Assembly: GCA_964243985.1 (NCBI GenBank)
Contig: CAXTHJ010000004.1
Coordinates: forward strand, 1 to 64,000
Source: CAIOYC01 sp964243985
Lineage (GTDB): Bacteria; Pseudomonadota; Alphaproteobacteria; Caulobacterales; Caulobacteraceae
Length of the DNA stretch: 64,000 nt
Direction of reading: 5' to 3'
Of this stretch, positions 54,588 to 62,711 are shown in pieces. The translations under genes and the position numbers were made by a program. Positions within the stretch are counted from its first letter, which is position 1. Each line of letters starts with the position of its first letter. A model generated the notes under the pieces. It made no database searches. It was not told the origin of the DNA and worked only from the letters and a program-made list of their open reading frames with translations.

Positions 54588-54704
54588 CATCGTTAACTCG
54601 TCGGTCGCTGGGGGAAGGACTTTTCCCCGCGCCGGTTAGTCTCATTGACGGCGCACCGATGTCACCGCAGATGGCGTAAAGTCTTCAGCCAGGTTCAAAC
54701 GTCC

Positions 54705-55451
54705 ATGATGCTCCGCGCCGTTCTTCCCGCCGCTCTTCTTGCGGCCGCCGCTATCGCGCTCCCCACCGCCGGATGCAGCCAAAGCGCAAACGATCCCGCC
54801 TTCGGCGCCAAGGTGCGCGCCTATCTGATGGCCCACCCCGAAGTGGTGGAGGAGGCCCTGACCAAGCTCGAAGCCAACAAGGAGGCCAAGGCGGCGCAAT
54901 CGGCCGGCATCGGCATCATCCGTAATAAGCAGGCGCTTGAGCACGACGCCCGTGATTTTGTGGCCAATCCAAACGGCCGTATCACCGTGGTGGAGTTCTT
55001 CGACTATAAGTGCCCCTACTGCAAAACCTCCGCCGACGCCGTGATCAAGATGATCCACGACAATCCGGACGTGCGGTTCGTGTTCAAGGAGTTCCCCATT
55101 CTGTCGGATACCTCCAACCATGCCGCCACCTATCAGCTGGAGGCGAAAGGGCAGGGGCATTACCTGGACGTCTTCCAGACCTTCATGCACCAGCCGGGGC
55201 TCAGCGATCAGAACGTGGCCGACATCCTGCGGGACAAGGGCGTAGATGTGCAGGCCGTCGACACGCCATCGGCCCGCACCGAGGTGGGCCAGCATCTCGC
55301 CGCCAACCGCCAACTCGCTCACGACGTCGGCGTCGAAGGCACCCCCGCCTTCATCGTCAACGGCAAGCGCATCGACGGCTGGGTGCCGGAAGATCTGGAA
55401 GCCGGCATCGCCGCCGAACGCCACGGCGGCGGCGGTTCGGGCCAGCCTTAA
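54705..55451 (+). CDS. DsbA-family thiol:disulfide protein
   Basis: 248 residues. N-terminal export signal with LPTAGCSQS, which may be a weak lipobox or a cleavage site. A helical stretch (30-85, AYLMAHPEVVEEALTKLE) precedes the thioredoxin fold. The redox motif CPYC is at 103-106 (EFFDYKCPYCKTSAD) and the cis-Pro lies in VEGTPAFIVNG. This layout matches BdbD/ScsC-like DsbA proteins. The stop lies two bases from that of convergent thiG. Confidence 0.92.
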   Translation: MMLRAVLPAALLAAAAIALPTAGCSQSANDPAFGAKVRAYLMAHPEVVEEALTKLEANKEAKAAQSAGIGIIRNKQALEHDARDFVANPNGRITVVEFFDYKCPYCKTSADAVIKMIHDNPDVRFVFKEFPILSDTSNHAATYQLEAKGQGHYLDVFQTFMHQPGLSDQNVADILRDKGVDVQAVDTPSARTEVGQHLAANRQLAHDVGVEGTPAFIVNGKRIDGWVPEDLEAGIAAERHGGGGSGQP

Positions 55452-55453
55452 GG

Positions 55454-56269
55454 CTAGATCAAACCCGCCAGGGGACTGGACGGGTCGGCGTAAAGCTTCT
55501 TCGCCATCCGGCCGGCCAGATAGCCTGCCCGGCCGGCGATCACCGCGTGCTTCATGGCGCGGGCCATGCGGACCGGATCATTCGCCCCGGCGATGGCGGT
55601 GTTCGTCAAGACGGCGTCGCAGCCGAGTTCCATGGCCACAACGGCGTCTGACGGCGTGCCGACGCCCGCATCCACCAGCACCGGCACCGTCGCCTGCTCC
55701 ACGATAAGGCGGATATTCACCCGGTTTTGGATGCCAAGGCCCGAACCGATCGGCGCGGCCGCGGGCATGATGGCGGCGGCGCCCGCCTCCTCCAGCTTCT
55801 TGGCGTAGACAACATCGTCGGTGCAGTAGACCATCACGTCGAATCCTTCGGCCACGAGCAGCTTCAGGGCGCGCAGGGTCTCCTCCATATCGGGATAGAG
55901 GTGGGTGGTGTTGGAGAGCACCTCCAGCTTCACCAGCGACCAGCCGCCAGCCTCCCGCGCCAGCCGGAGCGTCCGCACCGCCTCCTCGCCGGTGAAGCAG
56001 CCGGCGGTGTTGGGAAGGTAAGTGAACCGATCCGGCTTCACATAATCCACCAGCATCGGCTTGGACGGATCGGATAGATTAACCCGGCGCACCGCCACGG
56101 TGACGATCTCCGCCCCCGACGCCTCGGCGGCGGCGGCGTTCAGGGCGTAGTCGGCGTACTTCCCGGTGCCGATAATTAACCGCGAGGAGAAGGTGCGGCC
56201 AGCGACGGTCCAGGTATCCTGCGCAGCGGCGGGTTCGAGGGTTTTGATGGGTGCGTTCATGGGCGACAT
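55454..56269 (-). CDS. thiG: Thiazole synthase
   Basis: 271-residue TIM-barrel enzyme that builds the thiazole phosphate of thiamine from DXP, dehydroglycine or iminoacetate, and ThiS thiocarboxylate. SSRLIIGTGKY, EIVTVAVRRVN, LPNTAGCFTGEEAVRT, WSLVKLEVL (Schiff-base Lys), PVLVDAGVGTPSDAV and the C-terminal NTAIAGANDPVRMARAMKHAV are all as expected. The ATG at 56260 is an equal start choice. thiS is elsewhere in the window. Confidence 0.96.
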   Translation of the reverse strand: MSPMNAPIKTLEPAAAQDTWTVAGRTFSSRLIIGTGKYADYALNAAAAEASGAEIVTVAVRRVNLSDPSKPMLVDYVKPDRFTYLPNTAGCFTGEEAVRTLRLAREAGGWSLVKLEVLSNTTHLYPDMEETLRALKLLVAEGFDVMVYCTDDVVYAKKLEEAGAAAIMPAAAPIGSGLGIQNRVNIRLIVEQATVPVLVDAGVGTPSDAVVAMELGCDAVLTNTAIAGANDPVRMARAMKHAVIAGRAGYLAGRMAKKLYADPSSPLAGLI

Positions 56270-56369
56270 TTAAACCTCAGAACCGCGCCTCGCCAGTTGT
56301 CCTTTTTACTGAAGGCAACTCGACTTCCGACCTGACAACGAGTCAACTTTACCGAAGTAAACGACTAGC

Positions 56370-57062
56370 TTAGGTTTTATCCAGCGGACCCAAAAGCAGC
56401 AAAAGAGCGAATTGGCCACTTGGGTTGTGAACCTTGCTACGCCAGTCGCGGATGACCTCTGGATGCACCACGGTCGGCGGCCGCCACGTCACCTTGATTT
56501 CCGTCAAAACCTCTTTTCGGACTTCGTCGGTCAGATCAGGCCAATAGTTTAGGGCAAGAACATCTCTGTCGCCGCAATAAACGGGGTCTAGCGGCGCGAC
56601 GATAAACGACTTGCGCAAGGCATCCACGCCGGTTGCGTTCAGGTGCGGTCCCTTCAGCGTCTGCACGAACGCCAGCCTTAGCCAAGCATCGGTCGCCATG
56701 GGAGAAAGGTGGAGTTCTTCCCAAATGGCCGCTTCGGCTTTTTGCTGATGCTCCGGCGAGACTTTTCCATCGGGTCCAGGTTTGAGATTTTCGAAGGTGA
56801 TGTTTTCCCAATAGCCGGAGAGCGGTAGAAGCGGCGGTCCCGGCCAGCCGCCGAACAGAGGGACGATCTCCCATAAGGCGATGAACGCGAGGGCGGCGGT
56901 CGTGAAACCGAAGGCGGCGACGGCGCCGACCATGATCTTGGCGCCGAGCGTCAATGGCTCTGCGGATGATTCCCGCGACCGCGAGCGGGATCGCGCCCGT
57001 CCCGACCCGCTGGAACTGGCCGAACGGGACCGGCGGCGGGGTGCTAGCGGCTCATCTTGCAT
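56370..57062 (-). CDS. Single-pass membrane protein of unknown function
   Basis: 230 residues. A Ser/Arg-rich cytoplasmic tail (1-35) and one transmembrane helix (about 42-68: VGAVAAFGFTTAALAFIALWEIV) are followed by a soluble, probably periplasmic helical domain with WLRLAFVQTLKG and ALNYWPDLTDEVRKEVLTEI. Similar proteins occur near polysaccharide genes in Caulobacterales, but I cannot name a family. Confidence 0.7.
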   Translation of the reverse strand: MQDEPLAPRRRSRSASSSGSGRARSRSRSRESSAEPLTLGAKIMVGAVAAFGFTTAALAFIALWEIVPLFGGWPGPPLLPLSGYWENITFENLKPGPDGKVSPEHQQKAEAAIWEELHLSPMATDAWLRLAFVQTLKGPHLNATGVDALRKSFIVAPLDPVYCGDRDVLALNYWPDLTDEVRKEVLTEIKVTWRPPTVVHPEVIRDWRSKVHNPSGQFALLLLLGPLDKT

Positions 57063-57403
57063 GGGGAAACTATGCAGATGCTTCGGTACTTTGCCAGTGC
57101 AAGTCTTACGCGCTGCCGACAGCTCCGCACTGCGCCGCGTTCACTGCAAGCTACTCGCCCAGCGGAGACCTTTTCCGAAGCCGCAAGCGGTGCTGTTTCG
57201 AAGCCAGTTATATCGATGGTCGATCAGATAAAGTGCAAGTCATAGGAGGATGAGATAACCGTTCATCGGCGCTTCAGCTCACGGCGAAGCGCCTTGAGAG
57301 GCAAAAACTCCTCCATCGCGAAGGGCATGACAGGCTCGCCTGTTAGGCGTAAAGCACATTGACGTTGATGCGGCCCGCTAAGAGGCCATGGAGGAACAGC
57401 GTA
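57063..57403. other. Gene-poor stretch with one hairpin
   Basis: About 340 bases with no gene I can support. It contains GGCGCTTC (57268-57275) and GAAGCGCC (57286-57293), a perfect 8-bp stem with a 10-base loop and no T tract. Confidence 0.5.
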
Positions 57404-57535
57404 ATGGCATATCTTGGTAGCCACCATGTTTTGGTACGTCCCCGGCGTATGCGTCGTCGCTGGGACCGAGTTGTTGTCTTCGCCGCCCTTTGCGGCTTCT
57501 GGGTCTGCGGGGGACTATCTTTGCTTTGGCACTGA
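57404..57535 (+). CDS. Small membrane protein, 43 residues
   Basis: A short frame too small for most callers. GGAGGA lies nine bases before the ATG. An Arg-rich segment (VRPRRMRRRWDR) is followed by one hydrophobic helix (VVVFAALCGFWVCGGLSLL) and a short end, the design of single-pass small membrane proteins. Function unknown. Confidence 0.5.
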   Translation: MAYLGSHHVLVRPRRMRRRWDRVVVFAALCGFWVCGGLSLLWH

Positions 57536-57538
57536 GGC

Positions 57539-57691
57539 TCAGCGCCAAATCGGCCCGAGCCGGTGCTTAGCTCTGTCGCTTGAAGCCGTGGCCCACGCCT
57601 TAGCTTGGGCCTTCGTGAAAGCGATCCCGCGAGCGCCATACTCGGTGGACCAAAACCAAAGGCAAAGCCATTGCCGTAGTTTGAAGCTCAT
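57539..57691 (-). CDS. Possible small protein, 50 residues
   Basis: Frame from an ATG at 57691 with AGGAG nine bases upstream, reading MSFKLRQWLCLWFWSTEYG then an Ala/Lys-rich part. It ends three bases from the stop of the 43-residue gene on the other strand. No family recognised; the good ribosome site is the only support. Confidence 0.3.
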   Translation of the reverse strand: MSFKLRQWLCLWFWSTEYGARGIAFTKAQAKAWATASSDRAKHRLGPIWR

Positions 57692-58112
57692 CACGCGCTC
57701 CTGGAAAACCCGACGACCCCTTCTACCGCACCGCACAAAAAATCATAGGGGGCAACCTTTGATTAGCGCCGCGAAAACCAGCGGCAGAGCCGCCGGCTGC
57801 TATTCGAAGCCAACGTGGCGACGGGCTCCTTTAGCTGCCGCCCGGACGGGGAGGGCGGCGCCGGCATGGTTTGTTCAACGCCAAGGATCGGGAATTTAGA
57901 GTCCGTCCTGCGCCAAACTAGGCCTTCGTCCCAGGGATCAATCCGTCCACATCTTCATCGCCGGCTTAGACGGTAATACACCCCTCCTGAACGCCGAGCG
58001 CGTGGACAGGACTAAGAAGCCGCCGCGCCTGCCAGGACTAATGACATGGAGCGGATAGGGCTAAGAACTTAAAGCTAAAATGCGCGTTTTTAAAACACGA
58101 GGTCCAGGCGTT
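57692..58112. other. Region without recognisable genes
   Basis: About 420 bases. Several open frames cross it but none has a good start, family match or consistent codon use. It may be decayed sequence. Confidence 0.45.
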
Positions 58113-58514
58113 ATGAAAACTGCCCCCCCTGTATCTTTAGAGCACCGAGCCTTCCGAGCTTGTGTCGTCTTAGTGACAGCAGCAGTGGGCGTCGGGGCCA
58201 TGACCTTCAACTTCGGTCTTACTGCTCAAGATCATCGAGATTTGCAATTCGCCCACATTCCGCCCGTGACCCTGGTGCGGGAGGTGGATAACCCTGACCA
58301 AGTCTGCAGGGCTGCGGGTATGAAGACTCCTTTAGGAAGACACATAACATCCTGCACCTACGACAACCCGATGCCTAACCAACCCAAAATTGAAGTACTT
58401 CCAAACGCCTATGCTTATTGGAGAGCACATCCTGATGATCGCTACGCGCGCATAAAGGCGTGCGAGGATCAGTGGGCTAACGGCCGACTATGTCTGAAGA
58501 TAATAGCGCGTTGA
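58113..58514 (+). CDS. Membrane-anchored protein of unknown function
   Basis: 133 residues from the ATG at 58113 (another ATG at 58080). One transmembrane helix (about 18-40: ACVVLVTAAVGVGAMTFNFG) and a periplasmic-type part with four Cys residues (VCRAAG, SCTYD, ACEDQW, LCLKI) that could form two disulfides. No family recognised. Confidence 0.6.
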   Translation: MKTAPPVSLEHRAFRACVVLVTAAVGVGAMTFNFGLTAQDHRDLQFAHIPPVTLVREVDNPDQVCRAAGMKTPLGRHITSCTYDNPMPNQPKIEVLPNAYAYWRAHPDDRYARIKACEDQWANGRLCLKIIAR

Positions 58515-58639
58515 TTTGCCGTCTGGATCAAACATAACTTTGATGACGACGCATCGACGAAGGTTTGAAGACTACTGGTGCAAAGTCCGCCGGCCGTTCT
58601 GAAGAAGGTGCAGCTGGATAATGTATCGAAGACGACTAC

Positions 58640-59602
58640 TTAGATAAATGCGCCGTTCGTCTCAGCAGACCATGCTTCCAAAGCGACCGGAAGGCTAGTG
58701 GAGAAGCGATAGCCGTTATCCTGAAGCCACTTGGGTTTGATTTTCGTCGAGTTCACTAACTTCAATATTCGTTCGCGATGAACTGGAGATTTCAAGCCCA
58801 GATGATTTGCGAGTTCAAAGCTCGACGCCGCCGCCATCATCAGGGGGAAGGGAATGGTCATCGGCCTTCGTTTCGAACCCATGATGGTTTGAAACGCGTT
58901 TACGATGTCCTCTGTAGAAGATTCAGTCGGATACGCGAAGTTGAAGGTTATTAGCGATGCGTTGGAAGATGACGCAAAATCGATGGCGCTTAGCAGTTCG
59001 TCGACATAGCCCCCGCTTTTGATCGTCGACCTTCGCCCCGGATAGGCGAAGATTCCGCGCTGTAAAGCTCTAGCCAGGAAGGTGTAGTTGCCCCGCTCTC
59101 CCGGCCCAAACACAACGCCCGGCCGAACAACCACCAATCTGCGCGATTGCCCTCCAGCCTGCCAGTCCCGATGGATCAGTTCCGCCATCAGTTTGGATCG
59201 ACCATAGTCAGAGACGGGCTTTAGCGGAGACTCTTCCGTCATGATGGCCTCTGACGGGCCGTACACAGATATTGAGCTGGTGAAAACGATCTCGTTGATC
59301 TGGGCCTTATCAGCGAGTTTGGTGAGGTTGAGCGCACCGCGCACGTTGGTGTCGTAATATTCGTGAGGCGGGTGACCTGGCGTACGGTGGACGGCCGCTA
59401 AATTGTAAATTCGGTCTACGCCTTGCCCAAGTTTCTCGTTCAGGGGCTCTCGCACGTCCGCGGAAAGATAGTCTACATTCGGTAAGGTTTCACGCGGGGG
59501 GGCGATGTCGATCGCAATGACTTTTGCCCCGGCGGCCGACAAGCGCCGAGTCAGGCGCGTGCCGATGAAGCCGCTTGCTCCAGTCACTATATATTTCGGC
59601 AT
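58640..59602 (-). CDS. NAD-dependent epimerase/dehydratase, extended SDR
   Basis: 320 residues. Rossmann motif GASGFIG at 8-14, acidic Asp after the second strand (VIAIDIAPP, NAD preference), YNLAAVHRTPG, the catalytic SSISVYGP and YGRSK (Tyr-x3-Lys), and VVRPGVVFGPGERGNYTFL. This is the nucleotide-sugar epimerase class, usually in polysaccharide synthesis; substrate unknown. Lower GC than the core genome. Confidence 0.88.
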   Translation of the reverse strand: MPKYIVTGASGFIGTRLTRRLSAAGAKVIAIDIAPPRETLPNVDYLSADVREPLNEKLGQGVDRIYNLAAVHRTPGHPPHEYYDTNVRGALNLTKLADKAQINEIVFTSSISVYGPSEAIMTEESPLKPVSDYGRSKLMAELIHRDWQAGGQSRRLVVVRPGVVFGPGERGNYTFLARALQRGIFAYPGRRSTIKSGGYVDELLSAIDFASSSNASLITFNFAYPTESSTEDIVNAFQTIMGSKRRPMTIPFPLMMAAASSFELANHLGLKSPVHRERILKLVNSTKIKPKWLQDNGYRFSTSLPVALEAWSAETNGAFI

Positions 59603-59755
59603 CGCATCAGCCCGTCAGCAATTTGGCCGCTTCATAGTCACGTCGGCGTCTCGTGCTCAATCGCAATTCTCTGAATTTACAAACGATAATTGCGAGTGCC
59701 TTATTTTAATGCCCACAATATTTAGTCTCGGCGACTAAGAGCTTCGAACCAATCC

Positions 59756-60100
59756 CTAGTGCGCGACACCGCTGGAACGGTGATGGTCGACCTCTGCAAC
59801 GTGGAGCGAAGTAGACTGGGGCGCCGCCAGTCTGTCCAATCGGGCCGCGTCGAGGGAAAACGCTTTCAGTATGGTGATGAGAAAACCGTCGCTGGAATCC
59901 ATCATGCCCTTTAGGAAGCCCATGGTGAGGCGTGCGGCGCCTTCAAAAATAAACTCGCAGTCCTCAAAACTGTTGTCGCGGAGTGCAGTGGGATGTTCAG
60001 CGCGATAAACCACTTTGCACGCTGTGAAATTACAGCTGTCAAACTCATTGCCGTCTAAGATAACAACATCGTTGAAGAAGGTCTGATCTTTGATCCGCAT
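59756..60100 (-). CDS. Small protein of unknown function, pentapeptide-like
   Basis: 114 residues from the ATG at 60100 (a TTG upstream is possible). The first half (FFNDVVILDGNEFDSCNFTACKVVYRAEH, quoted in part; then DNSFEDCEFIFEG) has the D/N-x-x-F-x-x-C spacing of a short right-handed beta-helix. The second half is helical with a His-rich end. No named family. Confidence 0.6.
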   Translation of the reverse strand: MRIKDQTFFNDVVILDGNEFDSCNFTACKVVYRAEHPTALRDNSFEDCEFIFEGAARLTMGFLKGMMDSSDGFLITILKAFSLDAARLDRLAAPQSTSLHVAEVDHHRSSGVAH

Positions 60101-60271
60101 ATGCTCAACCCCAAGCAATGTATAATGGAGCGAATTGCATTTGCTCAAGCCCCGAGGTTATGTCTAAATTAATTATTGGAAAATCCGAACCCAGACCAAC
60201 ACGTGACGATGACCCACTACACTTGGACCAACTGAAGGCAGGCAACATAACGCAAATGGCTTGGTTTAACG

Positions 60272-61567
60272 TTAGAACTTAACTGCCAAGGAGCCAATAA
60301 TCCGGTTTATATTATACTTTGGGCCAGCTTGGGAGCCGCTAGAGTTCTGGTCCATGTGCGCGTAAGTGAGGTTTAAAGACACCGCACGGTTCATTAAGTA
60401 GGCAGCGCCAATCTGTTCACTATCGATTTTGTCTGTTCGACTATAGTTGGAATAATCATCCTCCGTGTAAGATATTACACCTGTGAGAATGAGATTCCGA
60501 AGAAGTTCGTGATCTACCTGCACCGCGGCTGTATTCGCTAAAAATCCACCTACATCTATAATTCCGGAGTCCTGTACACTGCGAGAACCGGACAAAGTAA
60601 CGGTGGTTAACTGCGTCGGAAAGTACTCTACCTTACCGCGCAAGGCCAGACCGCTCACATTTTTGAAGATGCTAGAATTGTCGTAGTCTTGCTCCAAATA
60701 GCCGATATAAACTTCGCCGCGCGCCAAGTGCGTCAGGTCAAAGTTTGTGCCGACGGTCAGTTCGTATCCACTAGACGTACGTGAAGCTTCGCCTGGCAGT
60801 TCATTGCGATATTCGCGATGATTGCCGACCAAGCTGGCTAAGAAAGACATGTCGGGAAGATAGGCATATTCAGCCTGTAACGCGCCGACCGCCGCCGTGT
60901 GATCTTGATCTTTCTCGTATATCTGTATGCCACTTGTCGTGGCAGCATTATCGTAAGTATAATCGTCCAAAGAACCCCGCGCGGTCAGGCGAAGGCGGTT
61001 AAATTCCTTCGTGCCTTCGAGCCAAGCATCGGCTACGTAATATTGGACCGGATGAGCTGATGATTGGGGCGATGCTTCGGACGTTCGCGGCTGGGTATCC
61101 ATTTCATAGCTCGCCCCCCCGGCAAAGCCAAGACCCCGCTGAACATCTAATCGACCGGCGCTCCCCAGGGCGAAATCTGTAGTATTTTCCGACGTGTGGT
61201 CGAAGTAATAGCTGCCATTGATCTTAGCGAATGCCGATACTTGATTGCGCCCCCAGTCGGATACTACCGCTACGCTTGGCTGCACGTGAACGATGCCGTC
61301 TGACACCTTATCGATGTTGGTAGCGTAAATATTATCGTTGTACTCCAAGCCGGCGGCAATAGTCGGATTAAAAATAAACGCGCCAACTCTGATCGGAAGG
61401 GGATCATATTCCGGCTTGGGTCGCTGAGTAACGGCGATGTTTCGATCACGCGTAAAAAGGCCATCCCGCAGTAGTGCGGCATCGTCTTGAGCGTCAGCGT
61501 CGACAGCATAACCCAAGACAAAAACTGAGGCTGCTGATAGAAGCACTACCCTCGTAAGAAGTCGCAT
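60272..61567 (-). CDS. Outer-membrane beta-barrel protein, BBP2-like
   Basis: 431 residues, GGAG before the ATG. Signal peptide to about 26 (VVLLSAASVFVLGYAVDADA). AGLEYNDNIYATNIDKVSD followed by about 16 amphipathic strands to the C-terminal IGSLAVKF with terminal Phe is typical of the BBP2_2 barrel family (PF10082-like), which occurs with exopolysaccharide genes. No barrel plug is apparent. Confidence 0.82.
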   Translation of the reverse strand: MRLLTRVVLLSAASVFVLGYAVDADAQDDAALLRDGLFTRDRNIAVTQRPKPEYDPLPIRVGAFIFNPTIAAGLEYNDNIYATNIDKVSDGIVHVQPSVAVVSDWGRNQVSAFAKINGSYYFDHTSENTTDFALGSAGRLDVQRGLGFAGGASYEMDTQPRTSEASPQSSAHPVQYYVADAWLEGTKEFNRLRLTARGSLDDYTYDNAATTSGIQIYEKDQDHTAAVGALQAEYAYLPDMSFLASLVGNHREYRNELPGEASRTSSGYELTVGTNFDLTHLARGEVYIGYLEQDYDNSSIFKNVSGLALRGKVEYFPTQLTTVTLSGSRSVQDSGIIDVGGFLANTAAVQVDHELLRNLILTGVISYTEDDYSNYSRTDKIDSEQIGAAYLMNRAVSLNLTYAHMDQNSSGSQAGPKYNINRIIGSLAVKF

Positions 61568-61638
61568 CTTAGCTCCCCAACGACCTTCGGCAGAAAATCC
61601 CTAGTGCGATAAGACTATGCCCACCGCCAAGTCGATAG

Positions 61639-62133
61639 TCACTGGCTGACGATATAACCGCCGCCGCCGCCACCGCCTCCCGCGCTGCCGCTTGCCGCCG
61701 CAGCACTTCCTGCTGAACTAGCATTTGAATTTCCGCCGGTCGAAGCTGCGGCGGCAGCTTCTTGCTGAGCCGCGGGGCCGACGATCAACAACACCGCTGC
61801 GACAGCCTTACTGACCGGTGAGTTGGGATTGCCGTCATTCATTCCTGAAAGAGCAGCTTGCGCTGTGATGGCATCAAAGCCGCTGGCCTGCACCGCCGCG
61901 CTAATTGCTGCTTGAATGGCAGCTTCTTTTTCGGCCTGTGTTTCATTAGGCGTGAATGCGTCTTGTGCGCTTTTGATCGCCGCTCGAATGTCGGCCTGAA
62001 GTTTGCGGACGTCGGCATCCTTTTGTCGCTGCGCCTTTGGCGTGGCTGCAATCGTGATCGTGGGTGCGACGATCGTAGCAGTGGCGATGAGACCTAACAT
62101 AACAACGAACAAGGCGTTAGTTTTGAGCGTCAT
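61639..62133 (-). CDS. Secreted Ala/Gly-rich protein of unknown function
   Basis: 164 residues, GAGAGG before the ATG. Signal peptide to about 29 (VVMLGLIATATIVAPTITIAA), a charged helix (KAQRQKDADVRKLQADI), an Ala-rich middle and a Ser/Ala/Gly tail with a run of eight Gly before YIVSQ. The look is that of a fibre-forming or matrix protein, but no family is recognised. It lies directly upstream of the barrel gene, same strand. Confidence 0.65.
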   Translation of the reverse strand: MTLKTNALFVVMLGLIATATIVAPTITIAATPKAQRQKDADVRKLQADIRAAIKSAQDAFTPNETQAEKEAAIQAAISAAVQASGFDAITAQAALSGMNDGNPNSPVSKAVAAVLLIVGPAAQQEAAAAASTGGNSNASSAGSAAAASGSAGGGGGGGGYIVSQ

Positions 62134-62711
62134 GGACGGCCTCTCAAAATGCGTCGGTATTTAAGTTTTTGCTTAACTGAACCGTCGTCAAGGAGTCTAT
62201 AACATTAACCCAACACGCGAAGATTAGCGTTGAAATGCCACAGATTTAATATCCAAATTGCCGAGGGCCGAGCAAAGAGAGCAAATTTTACGCAGATTCG
62301 TTACGGCGAAATGCTGCTAATGATGATTCAGTGTGTAATAGCCAGCGCGGTCCCAAATGATGCTCTTCCAAGTCTTGAAAATTCTGAAATACAATCCGTC
62401 TAATATGCTCATACGTAAAGCAATTAATTTAAATCGTTCTCGACAAATATATTTCAGGTTGCCGCGATAAAGAATCGCGCCAGCATAACAGGTTAAATGT
62501 TAAATATTATATTTTAGGGAAGCGCCGTTTGTTATTCTAACGAACACAAAAGAGTGAGATGGAGGGCGAAATTTTTCACGGGATTTCATCTTGTTTTATT
62601 GGTTAACGAAATTGTGATACATCTTTCATTGTGAAAACAAATTGTACTCTAGCTTATTGAAGCTCGGATGTCAGGTTGGGTGATCGTATTCTTTAAATAT
62701 CGGCGTGTGAT
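62134..62711. other. AT-rich intergenic region
   Basis: 578 bases, the most AT-rich in the window, between divergent genes. It contains long A/T stretches and no open frame. Promoters for both flanking secreted proteins should lie here; I cannot place them with confidence. Confidence 0.5.

Noticed and set aside
56270..56369. Possible TPP riboswitch upstream of thiG
   Set aside because: No CTGAGA-type core or paired helices of the thi box could be found in this gap or upstream of thiS.
57414..57899. 161-codon plus-strand frame
   Set aside because: No ribosome site, no domain, Arg/Pro-rich composition of a chance frame, and it overlaps the better-supported micro-ORFs.
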